Assembly (NCBI GenBank): GCA_011391635.1
Contig: JAABQD010000013.1
Location: 1 to 62,337, forward strand
Source of the DNA: Sulfurimonas sp.
GTDB taxonomy: Bacteria; Campylobacterota; Campylobacteria; Campylobacterales; Sulfurimonadaceae
Length of the DNA: 62,337 bases
Direction: 5' to 3'
Under the pieces are notes generated by a model, which worked only from the letters and a program-made list of their open reading frames with translations, had not been told where the DNA came from and made no database searches. The position numbers and the translations under genes were made by a program. Of the stretch, positions 42,563-51,654 are shown in pieces (the first letter of the stretch is position 1; each line of letters starts with the position of its first letter).

Positions 42563-44650
42563 ATGTCATCATCTTCGTTGGATACACAGTTATTAGCAGA
42601 AAAAGAGCAGTTAAAAAAGTTAAAATATGGACTCAATAAAGCTCAAGAACTCGCTCATATAGGGCATTGGGAGTTGGATATTGCTTCGGGTGAGCTTTTT
42701 TGGTCAGATGAGGTGTATCGTATATTTGGGTACACGCCTCAAGAGTTTGGTGCGACTTATGAACTTTTTTTGAAACATATTCATCCTGATGATATTGCAC
42801 TTGTCAATAAAAGTTATATGGATTCTGTCTCTGAGAAACGGGGTTATCATGTAACGCATCGTATTGTGCGTAAAAATTTAGAAATAGGGTATGTTGAAGA
42901 GCGATGCGAACATGAGTTTGATGCACAGGGAAATACGATTCGCTCCATTGGAACAGTACATGATATAACACTCCAAAAAATTGCACAAAATGAGTTGTCG
43001 TTAGCATCTGAAGTTTTTGCAAAAATGAATGATGGTGTCGTGATAACAGATGCTTCACAAAAAATTATCAAAGTGAATGAAGCATTTTGTAAAATAAGTG
43101 GCTACTCTATGGAGGAACTTCGAGGACAGACTCCAAAAGCACTCAGTTCTGGGTGGCATAACCATGAATTTTATGCTTCGATGTGGGACGCATTGGTGAC
43201 TTATGGCTCTTGGAGTGGCGAGATAATTGACCGTAAAAAAGATGGGGCTTTATATACTGCAGAAGTCAACATTATCGCTTTATACAATGATGATGGCACA
43301 TTGACGAATTTTATAAGTGTCACAAATGATATTACTCAAAAAAAAGCACAAGAAAATTTGATTCACAATCTCGCCTATTTTGATTCACTGACATCGCTTC
43401 CAAATAGAGTGCTTTTTCAAGAGAGGGTCATGAATAGAATCCCTTTCATGCAACGAAAGAATAAAAAAATGGCACTCCTCTTTATCGATATGGATAACTT
43501 CAAAAATGTCAATGACACGCTAGGGCATGTGATGGGCGATAAATTTTTAGTAGAGGTTGCTAAAACCATCACTTCTGTTATTCGTGAGCAAGATACACTT
43601 GCACGACTTGGAGGAGATGAGTTTACTATTATCATAGAAGATGTGGAATCGATTATGGACATTATCCCAATTGCAGAAAAAATCGTTCATGCTTTTAAAG
43701 AGCCTTTGCTTATCGAGTCAAGCAAACTTTATACGGGTGTGAGTATGGGCATAAGTGTCTATCCAGATGATGGAGAGAGTTATGAAGAACTTGTAAAAGC
43801 AGCGGATACAGCGATGTATCAAGTCAAAGAGACAGGCAAAAATAATTTTCAATTCTATACGCGTTCGATGAATGAAAGACTCACAGAGAGAATAGAGATA
43901 GAAAATAGTTTACGCTACGCAATAGAAAAAAATGAGTTTTTTTTAGTGTATCAACCCAAAATCAATCTCGATACGCACAGTGTCTATGGCATGGAAGCAC
44001 TTATACGATGGAAGCATCCAGAACTTGGGCTTGTACGGCCAGATAAGTTTATCAATATTTCCGAAGAGACGGGACAGATTTATGAGATAGGGCTTTGGGT
44101 ACTCAGACAAGCACTTATCGATACAAAAGCACTGCATGAAGCAGGAAATATGCTTATCGTTTCTATTAATATTTCTAGCAAACAGTTAGAAAATAAGAAT
44201 TTTATTACTGATATATGTGCAGTTATAAAAGAAGTAGGTGTGGCAAGAGAGTATATTGAACTAGAGATTACAGAGTCGCATATTATGAATAATATAGAAA
44301 AAGCACTCACTATTCTCAATGAATTGCACTCCAAAGGGTTGAGTCTCTCAATTGATGACTTTGGAACGGGCTACTCCTCTTTGAGTTATCTCAAAAAATT
44401 ACCAGCACAAACGATTAAAATCGATAGAAGTTTTGTCCTCGATATAGAAAAAGATGAAGATGACCGCTCCATTGTTGCAACTATCATAGCGATGGCAAGA
44501 GCCTTAGGCAAAGATGTTATTGCTGAGGGTTCGGAGACGCAGGGGCATGTGGATACGCTTAAATCTTTAAACTGTAATAAAATACAGGGATATTTCTTTA
44601 GTAAACCAATCGTGATAGATGAATTTAGGGAGTTTATTCGTACTTTTTGA
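42563..44650 (+). CDS. PAS-PAS-GGDEF-EAL c-di-GMP enzyme
   Basis: 695 residues from ATG 42563, preceded by AAAAGG; an earlier ATG at 42512 would translate an uptake-like motif. Two PAS domains (~30-150, ~155-270), GGDEF ~280-440 with intact RLGGDEFTII, and EAL ~455-690 with intact YGMEALIRWKH, DDFGTGYSSLSYLK and IAEGSE. No membrane segment. Both synthesis and hydrolysis sites look functional, so the net direction is probably set by the PAS input. Confidence 0.92.
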   Translation: MSSSSLDTQLLAEKEQLKKLKYGLNKAQELAHIGHWELDIASGELFWSDEVYRIFGYTPQEFGATYELFLKHIHPDDIALVNKSYMDSVSEKRGYHVTHRIVRKNLEIGYVEERCEHEFDAQGNTIRSIGTVHDITLQKIAQNELSLASEVFAKMNDGVVITDASQKIIKVNEAFCKISGYSMEELRGQTPKALSSGWHNHEFYASMWDALVTYGSWSGEIIDRKKDGALYTAEVNIIALYNDDGTLTNFISVTNDITQKKAQENLIHNLAYFDSLTSLPNRVLFQERVMNRIPFMQRKNKKMALLFIDMDNFKNVNDTLGHVMGDKFLVEVAKTITSVIREQDTLARLGGDEFTIIIEDVESIMDIIPIAEKIVHAFKEPLLIESSKLYTGVSMGISVYPDDGESYEELVKAADTAMYQVKETGKNNFQFYTRSMNERLTERIEIENSLRYAIEKNEFFLVYQPKINLDTHSVYGMEALIRWKHPELGLVRPDKFINISEETGQIYEIGLWVLRQALIDTKALHEAGNMLIVSINISSKQLENKNFITDICAVIKEVGVAREYIELEITESHIMNNIEKALTILNELHSKGLSLSIDDFGTGYSSLSYLKKLPAQTIKIDRSFVLDIEKDEDDRSIVATIIAMARALGKDVIAEGSETQGHVDTLKSLNCNKIQGYFFSKPIVIDEFREFIRTF

Positions 44651-44653
44651 TTT

Positions 44654-44682
44654 TCACATGCCAGAATGTTTTTGGCATGTGG
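44654..44682. terminator. Inverted pair of uptake-like motifs forming a hairpin
   Basis: CACATGCCA (44655-44663) pairs over 9 bp with TGGCATGTG (44673-44681), loop GAATGTTTT. It begins 4 bp after the stop of the EAL gene and ends 5 bp before the metF stop, so it serves two convergent genes. Paired uptake sequences used as terminators are well known in Haemophilus and Neisseria. Confidence 0.75.
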
Positions 44683-44687
44683 AATGT

Positions 44688-45599
44688 TTAGAGAAGAATA
44701 TCTTTAGCGATTTGGAACTGGTTCGCAGTCATGAGGTGAATTTTTGGATGGTGTGCTTTGAGTGCATCAAAGAGATTTTTACTGAGCTCAAATCCCACTT
44801 TATACTCCTCTTCAACCCCTCTCTCACTTGCGATTCTTAGAGCTTCTAGCCAAGAGTTTGGAACATTGATCCCTGGGACATGAGCAGATAAAAATTGAGC
44901 TGTACGAAGTTTTGTGATAGGAAAAACTCCTAAAATAAGTTCGGCATTTCTATGTTCACCTTCGCACTCTTTATTGGCTTCATCTCGTAAATCTAGTAAT
45001 ATTTTCGCATTTTCTAAGTCATAAACGGGTTGCGTAATAATTCCACATGCCCCATGCTTAATCTTTTTTTGCATCTTTTTTTGAAGTGTTTTAGGATTTT
45101 TAGAATACGCATTAACAACTGCAAAAGGGTAAATCTCTTTTGGTTTTTGAGCAAGAGGTTTTCCTGCATAGTTGATACCACTGTTAAAACAAGAAATCAT
45201 ATCGAGCAAGAGTGAGCTGTCGGATTCAAAAACACCCTTTGTGTGTGGCTGGTCAGAGATAGTTGCAGGGTCGCCAGTGAGAGCCAAAATAGCCCGGATA
45301 TCGACTTCATTTGCACCAAGAAGGTCGGATTGGAGTGCAATCTTATTTCTGTCTCTCATACTCATAGTTGCAATAACAGGTTTGTTAAATCTATCCTGAA
45401 GAAGTTTCGCAGCAAAAAGTGCGTTGTACTTGAGTTTTGCGAGAGGATTATCTGTGGTTGAAAAACCATCGACGAGTTTATCGAGTCCAAGCTCTGCTAT
45501 TTTGTCGATAGTAGGTGTAAAAACTGGCGAATGCCCTGGTGTAGTTTCAAGTGTGATGTAAGTGCCGTTTTTTAATTTATCAATGAGTTTATCAAACAA
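44688..45599 (-). CDS. metF: Methylenetetrahydrofolate reductase
   Basis: FAD enzyme giving 5-methyltetrahydrofolate for methionine synthesis. 303 residues: TYITLETTPGHSP at the first barrel strand, GFSTTDNPL, VIATMSMRDRNK, ILALTGDPAT and GIITQPVYDLENA, then VPGINVPNSWLEAL. Family recognition is good. It is somewhat divergent from the enterobacterial enzyme. A one-mismatch motif lies at 45043 (GACGI). Confidence 0.88.
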   Translation of the reverse strand: MFDKLIDKLKNGTYITLETTPGHSPVFTPTIDKIAELGLDKLVDGFSTTDNPLAKLKYNALFAAKLLQDRFNKPVIATMSMRDRNKIALQSDLLGANEVDIRAILALTGDPATISDQPHTKGVFESDSSLLLDMISCFNSGINYAGKPLAQKPKEIYPFAVVNAYSKNPKTLQKKMQKKIKHGACGIITQPVYDLENAKILLDLRDEANKECEGEHRNAELILGVFPITKLRTAQFLSAHVPGINVPNSWLEALRIASERGVEEEYKVGFELSKNLFDALKAHHPKIHLMTANQFQIAKDILL

Positions 45600-45653
45600 A
45601 AAAAATCCTAATTCGCTATAATTGCGACATTATAACAAAGAGAGAAAAAATAT

Positions 45654-46280
45654 ATGTTGAAATTGGCAGTTTTTGATTTTGATTCAACACTGATGGATGG
45701 TGAAACAATTGACTTTTTTGCAGAGGAACTTGGCATTGGTGAAGAGGTAAGTCGCATCACAGAAGAGGCAATGAGTGGAAGACTTGATTTTTTTGAGTCA
45801 CTTCAAAGAAGAGTAGGGCTTTTAAAAGGGCTTGACTACTCTATCGTTGAAAAAATCAGTCATAATTTACCTTACATGAATGGTGCAAAAGAGACCATAG
45901 CCGCACTCAAATCCAGAGGTATGAAAGTGGTCTGTTTTAGTGGCGGTTTTAGAAGTGCTACGGGATATGCAAAAAATATTTTGGGATACGATGCAGATTT
46001 TGCAAATGTACTCCACCAAAAAGATGGCAAACTCACAGGGCTTGTGGGTGGTGATATGATGTTTAACTTTTCTAAGGGCGACATGCTAGTGCGATTGCAA
46101 AATATTTTGGGTGTAAGTGAAAGTGAGACGCTGGTGTGCGGAGACGGAGCAAATGATTTGTCTATGTTTGCACATGCCGGAAGTAGAGTAGCTTTTTGTG
46201 CAAGAGAAATTTTGAGAAAAGAAGCGAACATCGTTATAGAGACGAAAGATTTAAGACAAATATTAAAAGAGTTAAACTAA
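45654..46280 (+). CDS. serB: Phosphoserine phosphatase
   Basis: HAD-family phosphatase giving L-serine. 208 residues: nucleophile FDFDSTLMDGETIDFF, SGGFRS (motif 2), FSKGDML Lys, and CGDGANDLSMFAHAG (motif 3). Divergent from metF. Short form without the N-terminal ACT domains. Confidence 0.93.
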   Translation: MLKLAVFDFDSTLMDGETIDFFAEELGIGEEVSRITEEAMSGRLDFFESLQRRVGLLKGLDYSIVEKISHNLPYMNGAKETIAALKSRGMKVVCFSGGFRSATGYAKNILGYDADFANVLHQKDGKLTGLVGGDMMFNFSKGDMLVRLQNILGVSESETLVCGDGANDLSMFAHAGSRVAFCAREILRKEANIVIETKDLRQILKELN

Positions 46281-46316
46281 CTCTTTCTTGGCGAAGCCAA
46301 AGCTTCAGTGACTGAA

Positions 46317-46343
46317 TATAATCTGGACTTTGTTCAGATTATA
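46317..46343 (+). terminator. Hairpin after serB
   Basis: TATAATCTG (46317-46325) pairs with CAGATTATA (46335-46343) around a 9-nt loop, with smaller dyads just before (TTCAGTGACTGAA). It ends just upstream of the next gene's ribosome binding site and could be a terminator or a translational element. Confidence 0.4.
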
Positions 46344-46366
46344 TGAGAAATAAGGGGATATATATA

Positions 46367-46696
46367 ATGCTAGAGAGTTCAGTTTGGAGACAATACAACA
46401 GTGAGAATAACTTTAGACAGAAGTTAAGTGAGTTTACGCATATCGATGTACTTGATTTGATAAGTGATGACAAGGCTCTCTATGGCGTACTAAAAGCAAA
46501 GCTTACAAAAAAAGAGTTGAAGCTTTTTGCTATGGATAGTGCAAAGATGAGTAATGAAGAGATGTGTGCTGCTTTTTCTCTCAATGAAGAGGAGTTAGTT
46601 CAAGCAAAATTCAAACTTTACAAGAAACTCAAGCAAGATAAAACAAAGATAAGTTTAAGAGAATCGAATGCTTTTTCGAGTGAAGATTACGAGTGA
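46367..46696 (+). CDS. Hypothetical protein with HTH-like C-terminal half
   Basis: 109 residues from ATG 46367, preceded by AAGGGGA (an upstream ATG at 46343 lacks a site). Charged, helical, no membrane segment. The segment MSNEEMCAAFSLNEEELVQA followed by KFKLYKKLKQ resembles a sigma region 4-like helix-turn-helix. Not recognised as a named family. Confidence 0.6.
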   Translation: MLESSVWRQYNSENNFRQKLSEFTHIDVLDLISDDKALYGVLKAKLTKKELKLFAMDSAKMSNEEMCAAFSLNEEELVQAKFKLYKKLKQDKTKISLRESNAFSSEDYE

Positions 46697-46765
46697 AATT
46701 TTTAAACGATAATTTATATTAGAGGGTGTAGAATGCCGAGAATATACAAGGATAAGGAATTGAAA

Positions 46766-47104
46766 ATGGGAAAAAGCACTTCGTCATTGTTTGTTACATT
46801 CGTTGCTAGTTTGATACTTACAACAACGGTAATGGCAGATGCTGCAAAAGGTCAAAAATATTATCTCAAAAATTTAAAAGAGTGTCAAAAAGATGGTCTC
46901 AAAAATGGTGCAAATTTTGCAGCAAAAAATGACCGTGATACATGGACAGATTTGAAAACAAACAATAAATTAGTAGAACAGTGGAAAGAGATTTGTCCAA
47001 GTGGTGCTAAAAAAATAGAAAAAATGAAAGCAAAAGAGATGGAAGATTTATTTGATTTTTGTTGGCAGTATGCCTCAGATGGCGATGTTCCATCTTGTGG
47101 TTGA
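46766..47104 (+). CDS. Small periplasmic protein, cytochrome c-like without heme site
   Basis: 112 residues from ATG 46766, with AAGGA upstream. Signal peptide to VMADA, then GQKYYLKNLKECQKDGLKNG, a pattern I associate with small Campylobacterota proteins often annotated as cytochrome c. No CxxCH is present, so no heme attachment is expected. Four cysteines (in KECQ, EICP, DFCW, PSCG) could form two disulfides. Function unknown. Confidence 0.6.
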   Translation: MGKSTSSLFVTFVASLILTTTVMADAAKGQKYYLKNLKECQKDGLKNGANFAAKNDRDTWTDLKTNNKLVEQWKEICPSGAKKIEKMKAKEMEDLFDFCWQYASDGDVPSCG

Positions 47105-47123
47105 TAGTTTAATTCTAGCTTGA

Positions 47124-47140
47124 AGACTCTTTACGAGTCT
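47124..47140 (+). terminator. Intrinsic terminator
   Basis: AGACTC-TTTAC-GAGTCT hairpin followed by a T-rich run (CACTTTTCTTTTTTA), ending the small periplasmic protein gene. Confidence 0.7.
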
Positions 47141-47205
47141 CACTTTTCTTTTTTATTCTCTTACAAATTTTCAGAAGTCTCATAGTGAGACCTCTGCTTG
47201 AAAAC

Positions 47206-47469
47206 TTATCTTAAATTTTCAAATGGTGCAGTTACAACCGCTTTTCTTGTTACAGTGTATGGAACGAGTGCAGCTGCTCTTGCTCTTTTGATTACGATTG
47301 TAATCATATCTTGGTGGCGTTTACAGTTTCCTGTTAAACGACGAGGCATAATTTTATATCTCTCAGAGAGTGAAAAGCGTAATGCTCCTACTTCTTTGTA
47401 ATCCATAAAATCAACTTTTGATTCACAATATTTACAAAATCTTTTTTTGTATTTTCTTTTTTCTGACAT
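47206..47469 (-). CDS. rpsR: 30S ribosomal protein S18
   Basis: 87 residues, last gene of rpsF-ssb-rpsR. It has an N-terminal [11 protein letters not shown] segment with two cysteines as in zinc-type S18, and the conserved [17 protein letters not shown] core with a following [10 protein letters not shown] tail. A GTCTCA-TAG-TGAGAC dyad lies just after the stop (47177-47191). Confidence 0.97.
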   Translation of the reverse strand: MSEKRKYKKRFCKYCESKVDFMDYKEVGALRFSLSERYKIMPRRLTGNCKRHQDMITIVIKRARAAALVPYTVTRKAVVTAPFENLR

Positions 47470-47491
47470 GGTATTACCCTCTTATCTATTT

Positions 47492-48058
47492 CTAAAATGG
47501 AATTTCATCTTCATCGATGTCAATCACAGGGATAGAGCTGCTACTAGGCATCTCACGACTTGGGCTTGTTGCTTGAGAATAAGCAGGTTTTTGATAGCTT
47601 TGTGGCCCTCTTGAACCTTCATTCGCATAGCTTGGTTGTTGGTAGCTTTGTGTGCGACCTTGTTGTGGTGCAGCATAAGGAGCTTCATAGTCTGGCTCTT
47701 CTATAGGAGCGTTATATCCACCACCTTGGTTGTCACCTTTGGAGTCTAGCATCTGCATAGTTTCAACAATTACGCTATGTTTTGAACGCTTTTGTCCGTT
47801 TTGGTCCACCCATTGTTCAAAACTTAATCTTCCTTCTACGAGGATTTTACTCCCTTTACGAAGGTATTGGTTTGCTATCTCAGCACTTCTTGCGAAAAAT
47901 GTGATATCAACAAAACATATCTCCTCTTTTTTTTCACCGTTTGCAGTGAATTTACGCGTTGTAGCGATAGCAGTTTTTGCTATGCCCATCCCGCCTTGAG
48001 AGTATCTGAGTTCGATATCGCGTGTTAAGTTTCCAACCAAAATTATTTTATTGAACAT
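47492..48058 (-). CDS. ssb: Single-stranded DNA-binding protein
   Basis: 188 residues: an OB fold (MFNKIILVGNLTRDIELRY, FFARSAEIANQYLRKGSKI, EGRLSFEQW), a Gln/Gly/Pro/Tyr-rich linker and the acidic tip PVIDIDEDEIPF that binds partner proteins. It also protects incoming single strands during transformation. Confidence 0.97.
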   Translation of the reverse strand: MFNKIILVGNLTRDIELRYSQGGMGIAKTAIATTRKFTANGEKKEEICFVDITFFARSAEIANQYLRKGSKILVEGRLSFEQWVDQNGQKRSKHSVIVETMQMLDSKGDNQGGGYNAPIEEPDYEAPYAAPQQGRTQSYQQPSYANEGSRGPQSYQKPAYSQATSPSREMPSSSSIPVIDIDEDEIPF

Positions 48059-48093
48059 GAATTTTCCTTAATCGTTTAAGCTTTTGCTACTTA

Positions 48094-48498
48094 CTACTCT
48101 TCTTCTTCAGCTTCAAATTTACTTGCAGCGATTTCGATAGGCTCTTTTGTTTGAGCTGATGCAGGTCTTTGTGCTTTTTCAACCAATTTGTTCCAAGCCG
48201 CGATTTCACGGTTTGTATCATATTTGATAGTCATAAAACGAAGAAGATCTTCGTTGATACGGAAGCGTCTTTCAATTTCAGAAATTGCTGCTGGAGCAAT
48301 TTTATAATAAACAACATGGTAATATCCACGCTCACTTTTGTTGATTGGGTATGCTAATTTTCTCATTCCCATTGCTTGTGTTGTAGCGATTTCGCCACCA
48401 TTTGAAGTAATTGTTTCTTCAACAGCTTTTATACTAGCTTGAATCTCTTCTGCAGTAAATGTCGGTTTTACGATTACTAGGTTTTCGTAATGTCTCAT
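48094..48498 (-). CDS. rpsF: 30S ribosomal protein S6
   Basis: 134 residues, MRHYENLVIVKPTFTAEE start, the KLAYPINKSERGYYHVVYY core and RINEDLLRFMTI. The acidic C-terminal extension (KFEAEEEE) is typical of this group. First gene of the S6-SSB-S18 operon. Confidence 0.96.
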   Translation of the reverse strand: MRHYENLVIVKPTFTAEEIQASIKAVEETITSNGGEIATTQAMGMRKLAYPINKSERGYYHVVYYKIAPAAISEIERRFRINEDLLRFMTIKYDTNREIAAWNKLVEKAQRPASAQTKEPIEIAASKFEAEEEE

Positions 48499-48560
48499 AG
48501 AGTATGATCTCCTTTTGGTATTTGCCTTTGTGGCATTGTTTCCCCTTCGGATATTTATAT
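48499..48560 (-). promoter_or_regulatory. rpsF leader, possible S6:S18 autoregulatory site
   Basis: Minus strand: a TATAAA-like -10, then CCGAAGGGG, a small hairpin TGCC-ACAAA-GGCA and the AGGAG site before rpsF. S6:S18-binding leaders with a CCG motif and hairpin are widespread before rpsF. The match here is only suggestive. Confidence 0.3.
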
Positions 48561-48680
48561 ATTACAATTGTGAAGTAATACAAAGAGAAAGGAACTCGCG
48601 ATTTTACATAAATTATGCTTAAATAAAAGAGTAGTTTTTTTGTTTTTTTGATATAGTTTCGTAACAATAATGGAGTAACA

Positions 48681-49838
48681 ATGCCAAAAAGAAAAAGAAA
48701 AAGTACCAACCACAACTCAAAAATTTTAATATATATTGCGTGGGCTTTGGGGCTGATAGCTTTAATCTTGAGTGTACTTGTGATTAGTTACTACTTTGGT
48801 TATGAGAGTGCAAAAGAGGATATAGAAAAAAAATCTCTCCAAGAGAAGCAAAAAATAGCTCCTAAAAGAGAAGAAGTATCCAAAAAAAGTGATGCAAACA
48901 GCACGACAAGTGTCAATTCAAGACTTATCCAAGTATTGAAAAAAGATGTGAATATCTCTGGTGGAATAACAAAAGATGAGAGTAACACAACAATAAACGA
49001 AGAGATGAATCTCACAAAAATAGATAATGAAAAAATATTTAAAGAAGAGCTAGTACAAGAGCGATTAGTGGTTGCTAAAGTAAAAAAAGAGTCTTTTAAA
49101 ATGGGTACAGAAGTGGGTGGTGCAGCCCATGAGTATGGGGATGAGCCACAGGAACAACTACTTCATACACAAAGAGAAATTAAAAAAACAGGTGCCAAGC
49201 CAAAGTTGGCAATTATCATCGATGATGTATCGACACAGGCTCATGTGAGTGCTATCAATAGTGTGGGACTCCCACTTACAAAATCTTTTTTACCTCCAAG
49301 TGATGGGCGTCCAAATTCGGCAAGACTAGCAGCAAAAGAGAGTCAATATATGGTGCATTTGCCAATGGAAGCACAGAAGTTTAGTGCAGAAGAGCCATTT
49401 ACATTGCGAATCAATGATTCCCAACAAAATATATCCAGCAGAATCAAAGAACTTAAATCACTCTTTCCAAAGGTGCGATATGTCAATAATCATACGGGAA
49501 GTAAATTTACAGCAGATGCAACAGCTATGAAAAAGCTTGTAACGGCATTGAATGAGCAAAAAATAGCTTTTGTGGATAGTCGAACAACAGGCAAAAGCGA
49601 AGCACCTAGGGTAGTAAAAGCTTTTGGATTACCCTATCAAGCTAGAGATGTTTTTTTAGATCATGAGATGGATAAACCATACATCGTTTCACAGATAAAA
49701 AAAGCAGTAGCCATTGCAAAAAAATATGGCACAGCCATTGCAATCGGACATCCACATGCCAACACAATCGAAGCACTGAGTACATCCAAAAATCTTTTTT
49801 CGGATGTAGAACTTGTGAGTATAGAGAATCTAAACTAA
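48681..49838 (+). CDS. Divergent polysaccharide deacetylase family protein
   Basis: 385 residues: one membrane helix (~15-38), a variable charged linker, then the YibQ/DUF610 domain (~175-385) with KLAIIIDDVSTQAHV, SFLPPSDGRPNSARLA, VNNHTGSKFTAD, FVDSRTTGKSEA and IAIGHPHANTIEAL. Periplasmic hydrolase-like domain of uncertain substrate. It starts the operon with dprA (4-bp gap). Uptake-like motif at 49752 (HPHAN) near the active-site GHPH. Confidence 0.85.
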   Translation: MPKRKRKSTNHNSKILIYIAWALGLIALILSVLVISYYFGYESAKEDIEKKSLQEKQKIAPKREEVSKKSDANSTTSVNSRLIQVLKKDVNISGGITKDESNTTINEEMNLTKIDNEKIFKEELVQERLVVAKVKKESFKMGTEVGGAAHEYGDEPQEQLLHTQREIKKTGAKPKLAIIIDDVSTQAHVSAINSVGLPLTKSFLPPSDGRPNSARLAAKESQYMVHLPMEAQKFSAEEPFTLRINDSQQNISSRIKELKSLFPKVRYVNNHTGSKFTADATAMKKLVTALNEQKIAFVDSRTTGKSEAPRVVKAFGLPYQARDVFLDHEMDKPYIVSQIKKAVAIAKKYGTAIAIGHPHANTIEALSTSKNLFSDVELVSIENLN

Positions 49839-49842
49839 AGCG

Positions 49843-50631
49843 ATGAGAGGAGTTTTAGAAGATTCTATCCCTGAGCTTCTCTCTATGAAAAGCTATCCAA
49901 AACAGCTTTTTTATAATGGAAATCTCTCGCTTTTACAACATAAAAAAATCTCTATCGTTGGCTCAAGAAAACCGAGCCAATACTCCAAAAATCTCACACA
50001 TCAACTCTCATTTGCTTTAGCTCAAAATGGTGTTTGTATCGTGAGTGGGGGTGCTATGGGCATAGATGCGATGGCACATTTGGGTGCTGGAAGCACAAAT
50101 ACGATAGCCGTTTTACCCTGTGGCATAGAGGTGAAATATCCGAGTGTCAATAAAAATTTGCTTACAGAGATACAAAAAAATGGTCTTTTACTGAGTCAAT
50201 TTGATGTTGATTTTCGTCCTGCTTCTTGGAGTTTTGTTGTAAGAAATGAGTTGGTGGTTGCACTTGGAGATGTTTTAGTCGTTGCTGAAGCAGATGAGGG
50301 GAGTGGCAGTATGCGGAGTGTGGAGTTTGCACAAAAGATGGGCAAAGAGATTTTTGTATTGCCTCAAAGAGTAGGTGAAAGCAGTGCGACAAATAAGCTT
50401 TTGGCAGAGGGAAGGGCAAAAGCGATTTATGACATAGATGCGTTTGTTGCGTCGTTTTGTGGCGTTGCACATGCCAATACTTTTCCACATGCCAAAGAGG
50501 ATGAATTTTTAGAATATTGTAAGAGTAATCCGACCTATGAAGAGGCTTTGAAAAAATATCCTGAAAAACTCTTTGAAGCGGAGCTGAGTGGTGTTTTAGA
50601 GATTAAAAATGCGAGAGTGTATCTCTTATAA
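49843..50631 (+). CDS. dprA: DNA processing protein A (natural transformation)
   Basis: Loads RecA on incoming single-stranded DNA during natural transformation. 262 residues with the Rossmann core: ISIVGSRKPSQYSKNLT, VSGGAMGIDAMAHLGAG, AVLPCGIEVKYPS, and VVAEADEGSGSMRSVEFAQKMG-type motifs. The C-terminal winged-helix domain is short. Two uptake-like motifs 18 bp apart (50467, one mismatch, and 50485, exact) encode AHANTFPHAK. It overlaps the convergent queA by 6 bp. Confidence 0.94.
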   Translation: MRGVLEDSIPELLSMKSYPKQLFYNGNLSLLQHKKISIVGSRKPSQYSKNLTHQLSFALAQNGVCIVSGGAMGIDAMAHLGAGSTNTIAVLPCGIEVKYPSVNKNLLTEIQKNGLLLSQFDVDFRPASWSFVVRNELVVALGDVLVVAEADEGSGSMRSVEFAQKMGKEIFVLPQRVGESSATNKLLAEGRAKAIYDIDAFVASFCGVAHANTFPHAKEDEFLEYCKSNPTYEEALKKYPEKLFEAELSGVLEIKNARVYLL

Positions 50632-51654
50632 GATAAGCATCGCATCGCCATAGGAGTAAAATCTGTACTCTTTTTGTATCGCCTCAGCATAGAGTTCCTG
50701 AGCCTTTTTTACACCTACAAAAGAGGCGACAAGCATAAGAAGCGTAGATTTTGGCAAGTGAAAATTTGTGAGCAGATGATTGACTCTTTGGGGTTTGTTA
50801 TTTGGATGCAAAAAAAGATTTGCTTCTCCTTTTTGTTTTTTCTCATGTCGTACATAAAACTCAATCGTTCTTGTTGAAGTTGTTCCAACACTTAAAATCG
50901 CTTGTTCTGAATCGAGCAACTTTTTTGCTTCATCGGAGATATCATAATACTCAGAATGCATCGGATGTTCTGTAATAATCTCTGCTTCAACAGGTTTAAA
51001 AGTCCCACTTCCTACATGCAGAGTAATATAGGCATGTGGAAATGTTTTGCAAATACGAGCGTGTTGTTCAGGTGTAAAATGCAAAGAGGCAGTGGGTGCT
51101 GCAACTGCTCCTTCATTTAGAGCAAAGACACTCTGGTACTCGCTCTCATCCTCTTTGTTGTCCTCTCGTTGGATGTAAGGTGGAAGTGGAACATGCCCGA
51201 TTTTGTCGATGACAGGTAAGATCTCTTCAAAGCGAAGTAACGCACCATTTTGAAAAAAATGGACAACTCTGCTTCCATCCTCATGCAACTCTTTGACAAC
51301 CGCGATGAGATTGGCATCAAAAGCTATTTGTGTGTGAACTTTGACTTTTCCACGAATATAGACACTTATATCATGGGCATTTAAAGCTCTGTTGATAAGA
51401 AGTTCGCATCTGCCACCGCTTGGTTTATGCCCAAAAAGTCGTGCTTTGATTACTTTTGTGTCGTTAAAAATAAGTGCGGTGTTTTGTGGGATAAATTTCT
51501 CTAAATCATAAAAGTTGGCATGTGTAATTGTATCTTTGCTTCTTTCATAAACGAGGAGTTTCGCATGGTCTCTGGGGTTTGCTGGATGGGTCGCTATGAG
51601 ATGCTCTGGGAGAGTAAAATCATAGCTTAAAGTAAGGTACTCTGTGTTATTCAC
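50626..51654 (-). CDS. queA: S-adenosylmethionine:tRNA ribosyltransferase-isomerase
   Basis: Makes epoxyqueuosine in tRNA. 342 residues: YDFTLPEHLIATHPANPRDHAKLL at the start read as YDFTLPEHLIATHPANPRD, IFNDTKVIKARLFG, GAVAAPTASLHFT, LHVGSGTFKPV and the FHLPKSTLLMLVASFVG stretch. Overlaps tatC by 8 bp. One- and one-mismatch motifs at 51030 and 51516. Confidence 0.96.
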   Translation of the reverse strand: MNNTEYLTLSYDFTLPEHLIATHPANPRDHAKLLVYERSKDTITHANFYDLEKFIPQNTALIFNDTKVIKARLFGHKPSGGRCELLINRALNAHDISVYIRGKVKVHTQIAFDANLIAVVKELHEDGSRVVHFFQNGALLRFEEILPVIDKIGHVPLPPYIQREDNKEDESEYQSVFALNEGAVAAPTASLHFTPEQHARICKTFPHAYITLHVGSGTFKPVEAEIITEHPMHSEYYDISDEAKKLLDSEQAILSVGTTSTRTIEFYVRHEKKQKGEANLFLHPNNKPQRVNHLLTNFHLPKSTLLMLVASFVGVKKAQELYAEAIQKEYRFYSYGDAMLIL

